Shown: piece after piece, positions 29,114 through 40,021 of the stretch
Numbering within the stretch: position 1 is the stretch's first letter
Layout of the letters: each line of letters starts with the position of its first letter
From: Streptomyces sp. NRRL WC-3605
GTDB lineage: Bacteria > Actinomycetota > Actinomycetes > Streptomycetales > Streptomycetaceae
Length of the DNA: 64,000 bases
Direction: 5' to 3'
Assembly (NCBI RefSeq): GCF_001509795.1
Contig: NZ_LLZN01000001.1
Span: 310,001 to 374,000 of the forward strand
The notes under the pieces: model-generated
Told to the model about the DNA's origin: nothing
What the model saw: the letters and a program-made list of their open reading frames with translations, nothing else
Databases searched by the model: none
Made by a program: the position numbers and the translations under genes

Positions 29114-29579
29114 GGGCGGCGCCGACGGCGCGGACGACATCGAGGTCCGGGATCCGATCAGTGCGCCGGACGCGGACGGCACACCCCGGCGGACCACCCG
29201 GCGCTTCCCCCTGTTCACCAAGGACACGGCCCGCCCGGAGGGCGGCGGCCGGGCGGCCCCCGGTGACGCGCCGGCCCCCGCCCGGCAGTGGCCGATCCTG
29301 CTCGTCTGCGGTCTGGTCGCCGTGGGCCTGCTCATCACGGCCCTCGACGTGTTCCGGGCCGGCACGCTGCTGATCGGCAGCGCGCTGCTGGTCGGCGCGG
29401 TGCTGCGCTGGCTCCTGCCGAGCGTCGGCATGCTCGCCGTGCGCTCCCGCTTCACCGACATGGTGACGTACGGCGTGCTGGGGCTCGCGATCGTGCTGCT
29501 GGCACTGATGGCCCAGCCGGAGCCGCTGGTGACCGTCCCGTTCTTCAAGGACGCGCTGCACTTCACGGTCGACAACTGA
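29103..29579 (+). CDS. DUF3017 small membrane protein
   Basis: A 158-residue protein overlapping the folD end by 11 bases. An acidic, Pro-rich cytoplasmic N-terminus of about 60 residues is followed by three membrane helices ([55 protein letters not shown]). This matches actinobacterial DUF3017, which regularly follows folD. GTG 29103 is the start. No catalytic residues; function unknown. A perfect hairpin terminator follows. Confidence 0.8.
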   Translation: MSAEGGADGADDIEVRDPISAPDADGTPRRTTRRFPLFTKDTARPEGGGRAAPGDAPAPARQWPILLVCGLVAVGLLITALDVFRAGTLLIGSALLVGAVLRWLLPSVGMLAVRSRFTDMVTYGVLGLAIVLLALMAQPEPLVTVPFFKDALHFTVDN

Positions 29580-29586
29580 GACCTCG

Positions 29587-29640
29587 CGTACGACGACGGC
29601 CCGCCCCCTCCCCCGAAGAGGGACGGGCCGCCGTCGTACG
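29587..29640 (+). terminator. Terminator of folD-DUF3017
   Basis: CGTACGACG(A)CGGCCCG...CCCTC pairs with GAGGG.CGGGCCGCCGTCGTACG, a long stem ending 7 bases into the gap and followed by TCAAA. Confidence 0.8.
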
Positions 29641-29786
29641 TCAAACCCTCGGGCACGGCGGAGTCCCTGTTCAACGCCTGTCCGTGCGCTGTGGCACGGA
29701 AGTGACCGTTCCGCTACGCCCCGCGCACCGGGAACCGAGGCACGCCGTCGCGTCGTCACCCGAACGAGTCCGTTCGGAGGTGAGCG

Positions 29787-30335
29787 ATGGGTGCGTGGCA
29801 GCCGCTGCCCGAGGGTCTGCCGCCCGAGGTGCGGCACTTCGTGGAGCAGTTACGGCTGCTCAAGGACCGTACGGGCCTGAGCCTGGTCGCGCTGGGCGCG
29901 CGCACCGCCTACAGCAAGTCCTCGTGGCAGCGCTATCTCAACGCCACCCAGCCGCCTCCCCGGCAGGCCGTCGTCGCGCTGTGCCGGGTCGCCGGCACCG
30001 GGGCGGAGGAGGCCGAGCGCTTCGGCGTGCGCTGGGAGCTGGCGGTCAAGGTGTGGCCGAAGCAGGCGACGCCCCCCGGGAGGGCGGAGGACGCGGAGCC
30101 TCCCGTCCCCGAGCGGCCCGCGGCGGCCGACGCCGGGCATCCCGTCCCCGAGTGGCCGGCGGCCGAGACCGGACAGGACCCCGGCGACGACTACGAGGAC
30201 GACCCGACCCTGCCGTGGTGGGACGCGCCCCTGCCGCCCCGCCCGTCCCCGTCGAGGCGGCTGCTGACGGCGGCCGTCGTGCTCGCCGCCCTCCTGGCCC
30301 TGACCGCGCTGATCGGAGCCCTCGCGTTCGGCTGA
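29787..30335 (+). CDS. XRE-family regulator with C-terminal membrane helix; contains a TTA codon
   Basis: A 182-residue protein. The N-terminal XRE HTH (about residues 15-60) reads RTGLSLVALGARTAYSKSSW, followed by a Pro/Glu-rich linker and one C-terminal membrane helix (LLTAAVVLAALLALTALIG). Codon 22 (29850-29852) is TTA, rare in Streptomyces and read only by the bldA tRNA, so translation may depend on development. ATG 29787 follows GGAGG. It is a shorter paralogue of the next gene (30798), with the same HTH layout. Its target is unknown; membrane tethering of an HTH protein suggests signalling at the envelope. Confidence 0.82.
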   Translation: MGAWQPLPEGLPPEVRHFVEQLRLLKDRTGLSLVALGARTAYSKSSWQRYLNATQPPPRQAVVALCRVAGTGAEEAERFGVRWELAVKVWPKQATPPGRAEDAEPPVPERPAAADAGHPVPEWPAAETGQDPGDDYEDDPTLPWWDAPLPPRPSPSRRLLTAAVVLAALLALTALIGALAFG

Positions 30336-30797
30336 GCCGGCTGCCCGGGGCCTCCGCGTCCTGCCGTGCCCTGCGGGGTGAGGGGGCGTGCGTGTGTCCG
30401 AAAGCGCCGCTTGCGACCCCAGTGATCTTTTATGTGCGGTCCATGTGTCGATGTGTTGACAAGTTCGCGCATGTGCGAGGAAGTCGTTCGACGGGCGGGC
30501 TAGCGTGGTCGACCGGGACGGTCCGGGGCGTCCCGCGGAATTGCAGGGCCCGCAAGGGCTTACTACCTGGGTTGCGTGGGCCGGCCGGGGGAGCCGGTGG
30601 AACACTGGACGCGACCTGACGGGCGTGCGACGGTGCATGCCCACGGTCCCGATGCTCCCGTGCGCCCCCACCCCGGGAACTGAGATCCTTAGTGGGCGCA
30701 TCCCTGTGGGTAGCCACACCGGGGACTCGGCAGAGGGCACCAAGCGCGGGGGAATCGCGAGTAACACCAGCACCAAACCGGGGGAAGAGGGGGGCCA
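30336..30797. other. Intergenic region between two XRE genes with repeated ATGTG motifs
   Basis: No gene is visible in this 462-base gap. ATGTG followed by CG or TG occurs at 30432, 30443, 30451 and 30471 near a TTGACA (30456-30461). This could be an operator cluster for an XRE regulator, but I cannot set a -10 box with it. Confidence 0.4.
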
Positions 30798-32006
30798 ATG
30801 CCTCGTTGGAAGGACTTGCCGGATGAGATGGATCCGCAGGTCAGAGAGTTCGCGAGCCAGTTGCGCAGGCTCGTGGACCGCAGTGGTCTGAGCATCGCCG
30901 CGCTCGCCGACCGCACCGGCTACAGCAAGACGTCCTGGGAGCGGTACCTGAACGGGCGGCTGCTCGCGCCCAAGGGTGCGATCGTGGCGCTCGCCGAGGT
31001 CACCGGGACCAACCCGGTGCACCTGACGACGATGTGGGAGCTGGCCGAGCGCGCTTGGAGCCGTTCGGAGATGCGCCACGACATGACCATGGAGGCGATC
31101 CGGATCTCCCAGGCCCGCGCGGCGCTGAGCGAGTTCGGCCCGCCGCCGGCCAACACCAAGGGCGGCACGAAGACGGGCAGGGCGGCCCGCCGGGGCGGGA
31201 GCGCCACGGCGGCCCCCGGTGTGGCCGGTCCGGCCGGTGTGTCCCCCACGGTGCCGGTCCAGCCGTCCGCCCCTGACGTTCCGGACTCCTCGGGCCGTCC
31301 GGGCCCGTCGCGGGACGCCGCTGACGCCCGGGACGCCGAGTCCTCCGGCGGCAACTCCTGGGGCGTGGCCGGCTATCGGGGCCCCGCGCCGACCGGCGCC
31401 GGGCGTGCCCCGTCGGCACCCGGCGCGTCCCCGTACCCCCCGGGCGCACCGGGGGAGTTCGGCGCGCCGCCGCAGGGCCCCCGGGCCGACCGGCGGTCCG
31501 CCGCCGCGGGCGCGGGCAAGCGACGGGTGACGATGTTCCTCGCGGGCGTCGTCGGCGTGCTGGTCGTCATCGGTCTGACCTTCTACCTCACCTCCGGCGG
31601 CGGCGCGAAGAAGGACGACGAGGCCGTCAAGTCGCCCTCGCCGAGCGCCACCACCGGTCAGGACCTGCCGGCGGGGGTGAAGTGCAGCGGTGACTCCTGC
31701 ACCGGAAAGGACGCCGAGGCGATGGGGTGCAGCGGCGACCTCGTGACCACCGCCAAGACCGCGACCGTCGGCACGGCCGTGGTCGAGGTGCGCTACAGCG
31801 AGACGTGCGGCGCCGCGTGGGGCCGGGTCACCCAGGCGTCGCAGGGCGCCGAGGTCTCGGTCGAGGCCGGCGAGAACAAGGAGACCGGCTCGATCACGGC
31901 GACCGGCGACACCATCGCCTACACGCCGATGGTGGCGGTGAAGGACGCGGGCGAGGCCGTCGCCTGCGCGACCCTGGCCGCCGGACAGGACGGCTGCACG
32001 AAGTAG
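30798..32006 (+). CDS. XRE-family regulator with DUF2690 extracytoplasmic domain
   Basis: A 402-residue membrane protein. An N-terminal HTH (about residues 15-75; RSGLSIAALADRTGYSKTSW) is followed by a long Pro/Gly/Ala-rich linker, one membrane helix near residue 240 (VTMFLAGVVGVLVVIGLTFYL) and a C-terminal domain of about 110 residues with Cys pairs (CSGDSCTGKDAEAMGC) matching DUF2690. The layout is typical of Streptomyces XRE/DUF2690 proteins, with the HTH inside and DUF2690 outside. ATG 30798 follows GGGGAAGAGGGGGG. It is a paralogue of the 29787 gene. Signal and target unknown. Confidence 0.85.
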   Translation: MPRWKDLPDEMDPQVREFASQLRRLVDRSGLSIAALADRTGYSKTSWERYLNGRLLAPKGAIVALAEVTGTNPVHLTTMWELAERAWSRSEMRHDMTMEAIRISQARAALSEFGPPPANTKGGTKTGRAARRGGSATAAPGVAGPAGVSPTVPVQPSAPDVPDSSGRPGPSRDAADARDAESSGGNSWGVAGYRGPAPTGAGRAPSAPGASPYPPGAPGEFGAPPQGPRADRRSAAAGAGKRRVTMFLAGVVGVLVVIGLTFYLTSGGGAKKDDEAVKSPSPSATTGQDLPAGVKCSGDSCTGKDAEAMGCSGDLVTTAKTATVGTAVVEVRYSETCGAAWGRVTQASQGAEVSVEAGENKETGSITATGDTIAYTPMVAVKDAGEAVACATLAAGQDGCTK

Positions 32007-33533
<1,527 letters not shown>

Positions 33534-33563
33534 GCCCCGCCACGGTTTCGTCCTGAAGCCGCG

Positions 33564-33599
33564 CAGGCCCCGTTCCGGTTCATTCCGGGGCGGGGCCTG
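33564..33599 (+). terminator. mdh terminator hairpin
   Basis: CAGGCCCCG.TCCGG pairs with CCGG.GCGGGGCCTG around a 6-base loop, 31 bases after the mdh stop. The remaining bases to 33834 contain no gene. Confidence 0.7.
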
Positions 33600-33834
33600 C
33601 TGCGTGTCGCGCCGCCGGAATCCCGATCCGGCTGACACACCGCTGACCGCCTCCTGAAGAAGGCACGCCCATCGGGGGTTTATGTCCGGTTATGGGCGGA
33701 TCTTCAGTGACCCGGCGCACTTTCGTTCACCGATCGCGCATGTAAGCGAGGGGTGCGGGCAGGTGCACTCGGTCCCGTGAGTGACCCCTGTGTGACGCAT
33801 GGGTTCGAGACAGGAACGGAAGGCAACACCGATC

Positions 33835-35361
33835 ATGGCGGACAGTACGGAACTGAGGGCACGCGGCACCATCCACGTGGGAGGGGAATGGCGCGGCGCC
33901 GTCTCCGGCGCGACGCGCGAGATCCTCGACCCCGCGGAGGCGACGCCGTTCGCCGTGGTCGCGGAGGGCGACGAACAGGACGTCGACCTGGCGGTGGAGG
34001 CCGCCCGGCGCGCCTTCGACGGCGGCCGGGGCGAGTGGCCGCGGACCCCGGCGGCCGACCGCGCGGCGCTGCTGCGCCGGGTCGCCGACCTCCTGACGCG
34101 CGACCGCGAGAAGCTCGGCCTGCTGGAGAGCCGCGACGCCGGCAAGACCGTCGAGGAGGGGCGCGTCGACATCGACTGCGTCGCCGACGCCTTCCGGTAC
34201 TTCGCCGACCTCGTCGCCGCCGAGGCCCCCGGCCGGGTCGTCGACGCCGGTTCCCCCGACATCCACAGCGTCGTCGTGCACGAGCCGGTCGGCGTCTGCG
34301 CGCTGATCACGCCGTGGAACTACCCGCTGCTCCAGGCCAGCTGGAAGATCGCCCCGGCGCTCGCCGCCGGGAACACCTTCGTCGTCAAGCCCAGCGAGAT
34401 CACCCCGCTGACGACGATCGCCCTGATCGACCTGCTCGTCGAGGCGGGCCTGCCGGCCGGTGCCGCGAACATCGTCACCGGCCCCGGCCACTCCGTCGGC
34501 GCCCGGCTCTCCGAGCACCCCGACGTCGACCTCGTGTCCTTCACCGGCGGCCTGGACAGCGGCACCAAGGTGGCGCAGGCCGCCGCGCCCACCGTCAAGA
34601 AGGTCGCGCTCGAACTCGGCGGCAAGAACCCCAACGTGGTCTTCGCCGACGCCTGCGCCACCGACGAGGGCTTCGACACCGCCGTCGACCAGGCCCTCAA
34701 CGCCGCGTTCATCCACAGCGGCCAGGTCTGCTCGGCGGGCTCCCGGCTCATCGTCGAGGAGTCCGTCCGGGACCGCTTCGTGAGCGAACTCGCCCGCCGC
34801 GCGCAGAAGATCCGCCTCGGCCGCGGCACCGCCGAGGGCGTCGAGTGCGGCCCGCTCGTCTCCGAGCAGCAGCGCGACAAGGTCGAGGCGTACGTCGAGT
34901 CCGCGCTCAAGGAGGGGGCCGTGCTGCGCTCCGGCGGCCGGCGCCCCGAGCCCTCCGCCGACCGCCCGGCGAGCGGCTGGTTCTACGAGCCGACCGTCCT
35001 CGACCACTGCCACCGCGAGATGCGCGTCGTCCGCGAGGAGGTCTTCGGCCCGGTCCTCACCGTCGAGACCTTCCGCACCGAGGACGAGGCCGTCGCCCTC
35101 GCCAACGACACCGAGTACGGCCTCGCCGGCGCCGTGTGGACCGCCGACGCCGGCCGGGCCCGCCGGATCGCCGGACGGCTGCGCCACGGCACCGTCTGGA
35201 TCAACGACTTCCACCCCTACCTCCCGCAGGCGGAGTGGGGCGGCTTCGGCAAGAGCGGCGTGGGACGCGAACTCGGCCCCGCCGGACTCGCCGAGTACCG
35301 GGAGACCAAGCACGTCTACCAGAACCTGGCGCCGCGGCCGGTCCGCTGGTTCTCCGGCTGA
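33835..35361 (+). CDS. betB: Betaine-aldehyde dehydrogenase-like aldehyde dehydrogenase
   Basis: NAD(P)-dependent aldehyde dehydrogenase of 508 residues, most likely oxidising betaine aldehyde to glycine betaine. Motifs: TPWNYPLLQASWK, KPSEITPLT (cofactor), LELGGKNPNVVF with the general-base Glu, and SGQVCSAGSRL with the catalytic Cys. ATG 33835 follows GGAACGGAAGG; an upstream 12-codon extension is not supported. A GMC oxidoreductase resembling choline dehydrogenase follows 77 bases downstream, then an osmoprotectant ABC importer. Substrate specificity is inferred from this context. Confidence 0.85.
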   Translation: MADSTELRARGTIHVGGEWRGAVSGATREILDPAEATPFAVVAEGDEQDVDLAVEAARRAFDGGRGEWPRTPAADRAALLRRVADLLTRDREKLGLLESRDAGKTVEEGRVDIDCVADAFRYFADLVAAEAPGRVVDAGSPDIHSVVVHEPVGVCALITPWNYPLLQASWKIAPALAAGNTFVVKPSEITPLTTIALIDLLVEAGLPAGAANIVTGPGHSVGARLSEHPDVDLVSFTGGLDSGTKVAQAAAPTVKKVALELGGKNPNVVFADACATDEGFDTAVDQALNAAFIHSGQVCSAGSRLIVEESVRDRFVSELARRAQKIRLGRGTAEGVECGPLVSEQQRDKVEAYVESALKEGAVLRSGGRRPEPSADRPASGWFYEPTVLDHCHREMRVVREEVFGPVLTVETFRTEDEAVALANDTEYGLAGAVWTADAGRARRIAGRLRHGTVWINDFHPYLPQAEWGGFGKSGVGRELGPAGLAEYRETKHVYQNLAPRPVRWFSG

Positions 35362-35438
35362 CATCGCCCTCCCCTGCTCACCGCCCGCACTGCCTCGCAC
35401 CGCGCGAGACGGCGCAAGATCCATGGAGTACCCCCCTC

Positions 35439-36968
35439 ATGTCCGAGAACACCCCTGTCTACGACTACGTCGTCGTCGGAGGCGGCACCGCGGGTTCGGT
35501 GATCGCCTCCCGGCTCACCGAGAACCCCGACGTCACGGTCGCCGTCATCGAGGGCGGCCCCAGTGACGTCGGCCGCGACGACGTCCTGACCCTGCGCCGC
35601 TGGATGGGCCTGCTCGGCGGCGAACTGGACTACGACTACCCGACGACCGAACAGCCGCGCGGCAACAGCCACATCCGGCACAGCCGGGCCCGCGTCCTCG
35701 GCGGCTGCTCCTCGCACAACACCCTCATCGCCTTCAAGCCGCTGCCGTCCGACTGGGACGAGTGGGAGGCGGCCGGCGCCGAGGGCTGGGGCGCGGTGCC
35801 CATGGAGGCGTACTACGCCCGGCTGAAGAACAACATCGTCCCGGTCGACGAGAAGGACCGGAACGCCATCGCCCGCGACTTCGTCGACGCCGCCCAGGAC
35901 ACGCTCGGCGTGCCGCGCGTCGAGGGCTTCAACAAGAAGCCGTTCACCGAGGGCGTCGGCTTCTTCGACCTCGCCTACCACCCCGAGAACAACAAGCGCT
36001 CGTCGGCGTCGGTGGCGTATCTGCACCCCGTGATGGACGAGCGGGAGAACCTCACGATCCTGCTGGAGACGTGGGCGTACCGGCTGGAGCTGGACGGCAC
36101 CCGCGCCGACGGCGTGCACGTACGCACCAAGGACGGCCGGGAGAGGCTGATCCGGGCCCGTCGCGAGGTCGTCCTGTGCGCCGGCGCCGTCGACACGCCC
36201 CGGCTGCTGCTGCACTCGGGCGTCGGCCCGGCGCGGGACCTGACCGAGCTGGGCATCCCGGTCGCCCACGACCTGCCGGGCGTCGGCGAGAACCTCCTCG
36301 ACCACCCCGAGTCGGTGATCGTCTGGGAGACGAACGGCCCCATCCCCGACAACTCCGCGATGGACTCCGACGCGGGCCTGTTCGTGCGGCGCGACCCCGA
36401 ACACCAGGGCCCCGACCTGATGTTCCACTTCTACCAGATCCCGTTCACGGACAACCCGGAGCGACTGGGCTACGAGCGACCCGAGTTCGGCGTCTCGATG
36501 ACCCCGAACATCCCCAAGCCGAAGAGCCGTGGCCGCCTGTACCTGACCAGCGCCGACCCGTCCGTGAAGCCCGCGCTGGACTTCCGGTACTTCACCGACG
36601 AGGACGACTACGACGCCCGCACCCTCGTCGACGGCATCCGTATCGCCCGCGAGATCGCGAAGTCCGAACCCCTCGCGCACTGGCTCAAGCGCGAGGTCTG
36701 CCCCGGCCCCGGCATCACCGGCGACGAGGAGCTGAGCGAGTACGCGCGCAAGGTCGCGCACACCGTGTACCACCCGGCCGGCACCTGCCGTATGGGCGCC
36801 GCCGACGACGAACTGGCCGTCGTGGACCCCGAACTGCGGATCCGCGGCCTGGATGGCATTCGAATAGCCGATGCCTCCGTCTTTCCGACCATGACCGCCG
36901 TGAACCCGATGATCGGGGTGCTCATGGTCGGGGAGAAGGCGGCGGACCTGATGGGAGGTGAGGCGTGA
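35439..36968 (+). CDS. betA: GMC oxidoreductase, choline dehydrogenase-like
   Basis: FAD-dependent GMC-family oxidoreductase of 509 residues, probably oxidising choline to betaine aldehyde. The N-terminal FAD-binding motif reads [26 protein letters not shown] is the first GMC signature and [21 protein letters not shown] the second; HPAGTCRMG holds the catalytic His, and [18 protein letters not shown] closes the FAD site. The ATG at 35439 gives a normal length; the frame is open upstream through the betB region, which is a shadow. Its stop overlaps the next gene's start. Confidence 0.85.
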   Translation: MSENTPVYDYVVVGGGTAGSVIASRLTENPDVTVAVIEGGPSDVGRDDVLTLRRWMGLLGGELDYDYPTTEQPRGNSHIRHSRARVLGGCSSHNTLIAFKPLPSDWDEWEAAGAEGWGAVPMEAYYARLKNNIVPVDEKDRNAIARDFVDAAQDTLGVPRVEGFNKKPFTEGVGFFDLAYHPENNKRSSASVAYLHPVMDERENLTILLETWAYRLELDGTRADGVHVRTKDGRERLIRARREVVLCAGAVDTPRLLLHSGVGPARDLTELGIPVAHDLPGVGENLLDHPESVIVWETNGPIPDNSAMDSDAGLFVRRDPEHQGPDLMFHFYQIPFTDNPERLGYERPEFGVSMTPNIPKPKSRGRLYLTSADPSVKPALDFRYFTDEDDYDARTLVDGIRIAREIAKSEPLAHWLKREVCPGPGITGDEELSEYARKVAHTVYHPAGTCRMGAADDELAVVDPELRIRGLDGIRIADASVFPTMTAVNPMIGVLMVGEKAADLMGGEA

Positions 36969-38071
36969 TGAGTACGACAGCTCCCCTGACGCCTCGTGAC
37001 GAGACACCCGAGACCCGCAAGCCCCCGACCGGCGAGCCGGTCTTCTCCGTCGACGGCCTGTGGAAGGTCTTCGGCTCCAAGGCGCACCGGGTCCCCGCCG
37101 ACCCGGAGCTGGCCGCGCTCCCGGCCGCCGAGCTGCGGGCGCGCACCGGCTGCACGGCGGCCGTGCGGGACGTCTCCTTCGACGTCCGCAAGGGCGAGGT
37201 CTTCGTCGTCATGGGCCTGTCCGGCTCCGGCAAGTCCACGCTCGTGCGCTGCCTGACCCGGCTCATCGAGCCGACCGCCGGGACCATCGCCATCGACGGC
37301 GAGGACGTACGCGCCATGGACCGCGGCCGGCTGCGCGAACTGCGCCGGCACCGCGCCGCCATGGTCTTCCAGCACTTCGGCCTGCTCCCGCACCGCACCG
37401 TCCTCGACAACGTGGCGTACGGGCTGGAGATCCAGGGCCTCGGCAAGGCCGCGCGCCGCGAACGGGCCGCCGAGGTCGTGGCCAAGGTCGGCCTGGAGGG
37501 CATGGAGCATCGCAGGCCCGGTCAGCTCTCCGGCGGTCAGCGCCAGCGCGTCGGGCTCGCCCGCGCCCTCGCCGTCGACCCCGAGGTGCTGCTCTTCGAC
37601 GAGCCGTTCAGCGCGCTCGACCCGCTGATCCGGCGGGACATGCAGGAGGAGGTCGTCCGCCTGCACCGCGAGGAGGGCCGCACGATGGTCTTCATCACGC
37701 ACGACCTCAGCGAGGCGCTGAAGCTCGGCGACCGCATCGCGCTCATGCGCGACGGCCGCGTCGTCCAGCTCGGCACCCCCGAGGAGATCGTCGGCTCCCC
37801 GGCCGACGACTACGTCCGCGAGTTCGTCCGGGACGTCCCGCGCGAACAGGTCATGACGGTCCGCACCGCCATGCGTCCCGCCTCCGCCGACGAGAGCGGC
37901 AGCGGACCGGCCCTCCCGCCCGGCGCCACGGTGTCCGAGGCGATCGAGGCCGTGGCCCGCACCGGCTCCCCGGCCCGGGTCGTCGAGGACGGCCGCTGCC
38001 TGGGGGTGGTGGACCACGAACGGCTTCTCGGCGTCGTGGCCGGAACGGAGCAGCCCAAGGGGGTGGTCTGA
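36968..38071 (+). CDS. Glycine betaine/proline-type ABC transporter ATPase
   Basis: ATPase of a ProV/OpuAA-type osmoprotectant importer, about 367 residues. Visible motifs: Walker [11 protein letters not shown]-loop [14 protein letters not shown], signature [14 protein letters not shown], Walker [14 protein letters not shown] and the H-loop [11 protein letters not shown]. The C-terminal 80 residues look like a short CBS-related regulatory tail ([18 protein letters not shown]), as in OpuA-type ATPases where it senses ionic strength. ATG 36968 (or GTG 36965) overlaps the betA stop, with GGGAGG at 36953. The permease follows with a 1-base overlap. Confidence 0.9.
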   Translation: MSTTAPLTPRDETPETRKPPTGEPVFSVDGLWKVFGSKAHRVPADPELAALPAAELRARTGCTAAVRDVSFDVRKGEVFVVMGLSGSGKSTLVRCLTRLIEPTAGTIAIDGEDVRAMDRGRLRELRRHRAAMVFQHFGLLPHRTVLDNVAYGLEIQGLGKAARRERAAEVVAKVGLEGMEHRRPGQLSGGQRQRVGLARALAVDPEVLLFDEPFSALDPLIRRDMQEEVVRLHREEGRTMVFITHDLSEALKLGDRIALMRDGRVVQLGTPEEIVGSPADDYVREFVRDVPREQVMTVRTAMRPASADESGSGPALPPGATVSEAIEAVARTGSPARVVEDGRCLGVVDHERLLGVVAGTEQPKGVV

Positions 38072-40020
38072 TGGCGACCGTCACCGCCACCGCCCCGCGC
38101 CCCGCCGCGCCGGGCCTCCTCGGGCGCCCCGCCGTCCGCAAGCTCGCGGCGCTCGCCGTCGTCGCCGCGATCCTGGTGCCGCTGGCCCACGCCCGCTGGT
38201 CCAGCGGCAGCTGGCCGGCCGCGCTCACCGTCGACGTCTCCGGGCCGCTGACCGACACCAGCACCTGGATCATCGACAACCGGGACAGCCACCCGCTGTT
38301 CCTGTACTTCTTCGGGCACATCAGCAACGCGGTCGTGCTCGCCGTACGCGGCGTGTACCTCGTCCTGCTCGCCGCGGGCTGGGCCGGCGTCACCGCCGCC
38401 GCGGCCCTCGTCGCCTGGCGCGTCGCCGGCTGGCGGCTCGCCGCCGGGACCGGCGCGGCGTTCCTCGCCTGCGGGTTCCTCGGCATGTGGGTGCCGACCA
38501 CGCAGACCCTCGCGCTGATGGTCGTGGCCGTGCTCGCCTCGGTCGTCGTGGGTGCCCTGCTGGGGCTCGCCGCCGGGCTGTCCGACCGGGCCGACAAGGT
38601 CCTGCGCCCCGTCCTGGACACCATGCAGGTGCTGCCCGCCTTCGCTTACCTGCTGCCCGTCGTGCTGGTCTTCGGCATCGGCGTGCCCGCCGCCGTCCTC
38701 GCCACCGTCGTGTACGCCGCCCCGCCGATGGCCCGGCTCACCGCCCTCGGCCTGCGCGGTGCCGACAAGGAGGTCCTGGAGGCCGTCGAGTCGCTCGGCG
38801 CGACCGCGCGGCAGCGCCTGCTGACCGCCCGTATCCCGCTGGCCCGCAAGGAACTGCTGCTCGGCCTCAACCAGACGATCATGATGGCGCTGTCTATGGC
38901 GGTCATCGCCTCCGTCATCGGCGCGGGCGGCCTCGGTGACCGCGTCTACCAGGCGCTGGCCTCGGTCGACGTCGGCGCCGCACTTGCCGCCGGCATCCCG
39001 ATCGTGCTGCTCGCCGTCGTCCTCGACCGTGTCACCGGCGCCGCCGGGGAGGCGCTCGGCGAGGAGCCGCACCCCCACGGCCGGCGGCTGTGGCTGGTCG
39101 CGCTGGCCGGTGCCGTCGCCGTGGCCGTCGCCGGTCGGCTCGTGGGCCGGCTCGACTGGCCCGACGCGTGGGTCCTGAACATCGCCGAGCCCGTCAACCG
39201 CGCCGTCGACTGGATGACCGCGCACCTCTACTCCGGTGTGCCCGTCGTCGGCGGTACCGCCGACTGGGCCGGCCGCTTCACCACCTGGGTCCTCGACCCG
39301 GTGCGCGACGGCCTGCAGGGGCTGCCGTGGTGGGCGGTCCTGCTGATCGTCGCCGCCCTGGCCTGGCTGATCGGCACCTGGCGGACCGCGCTGACCGCCG
39401 TCCTCGCCATGGCCGCCATCGGCGTGCTCGGCGTGTGGAAGCCGTCGCTCGACACGCTGTCCCAGGTCCTCGCGGCCGTCGCCGTCACCCTGGTCATCGG
39501 CTTCGCGACCGGTGTCGCCGCCGCCCGCAGCGACCGCGTCGAACGGCTGCTGCGGCCCGTCCTGGACGTGTTCCAGACGATGCCGCAGTTCGTGTACCTC
39601 ATCCCGGTCGTCGCCCTGTTCGGCGTGGGCCGCGCGCCCGCGGTCGCCGCAGCCGTCGTCTACGCGCTGCCCGCCGTCGTCCGCATCACCACGCAGGGCC
39701 TGCGCCAGGTCGACCCGGCCGCCCTGGAGTCGGCGCGCTCGCTCGGCGCGACCCCGGCCCAGCAGCTCCGCCAGGTCCAGCTCCCGCTGGCCCGCCGCGC
39801 GCTGCTGCTCGCCGTCAACCAGGGCGTCGTCCTGGTCCTCGCCGTCGTCATCATCGGCGGTCTGGTCGGCGGAGGCGCGCTCGGCTACGACGTCGTCTTC
39901 GGCCTCGCGCAGGGCGACCTGGCGACCGGTCTGGTGGCCGGCGCCGCGATCGTCTGCCTCGGCCTGATGCTCGACCGGGTGACCCAGCCGACCGAACGCC
40001 GCGCGAGGAAGGGAGCCTGA
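38071..40020 (+). CDS. Osmoprotectant ABC permease with two fused membrane domains
   Basis: A 649-residue permease built from two homologous ProW/OpuAB-like domains in one chain. Each half has an EAA-type loop: LEAVESLGATARQRLLTARIPLARKE split over residues about 225-255, and a matching SARSLGATPAQQLRQVQLP segment in the second half. Each half has about six helices. Most ProW-type permeases carry one domain, so this is a tandem fusion. ATG 38071 overlaps the ATPase stop (TGATG). The binding-protein gene starts 2 bases after its stop. Confidence 0.88.
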   Translation: MATVTATAPRPAAPGLLGRPAVRKLAALAVVAAILVPLAHARWSSGSWPAALTVDVSGPLTDTSTWIIDNRDSHPLFLYFFGHISNAVVLAVRGVYLVLLAAGWAGVTAAAALVAWRVAGWRLAAGTGAAFLACGFLGMWVPTTQTLALMVVAVLASVVVGALLGLAAGLSDRADKVLRPVLDTMQVLPAFAYLLPVVLVFGIGVPAAVLATVVYAAPPMARLTALGLRGADKEVLEAVESLGATARQRLLTARIPLARKELLLGLNQTIMMALSMAVIASVIGAGGLGDRVYQALASVDVGAALAAGIPIVLLAVVLDRVTGAAGEALGEEPHPHGRRLWLVALAGAVAVAVAGRLVGRLDWPDAWVLNIAEPVNRAVDWMTAHLYSGVPVVGGTADWAGRFTTWVLDPVRDGLQGLPWWAVLLIVAALAWLIGTWRTALTAVLAMAAIGVLGVWKPSLDTLSQVLAAVAVTLVIGFATGVAAARSDRVERLLRPVLDVFQTMPQFVYLIPVVALFGVGRAPAVAAAVVYALPAVVRITTQGLRQVDPAALESARSLGATPAQQLRQVQLPLARRALLLAVNQGVVLVLAVVIIGGLVGGGALGYDVVFGLAQGDLATGLVAGAAIVCLGLMLDRVTQPTERRARKGA

Positions 40021-40021
40021 C

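Noticed and set aside
33727..35424. A 565-codon minus-strand frame over betB.
   Set aside because: Antisense shadow with no recognisable domain.
33753..36968. A 1071-codon frame seeming to fuse a long N-terminus to the GMC oxidoreductase.
   Set aside because: The upstream part is the +2 shadow of betB; the ATG at 35439 gives a normal-length enzyme.
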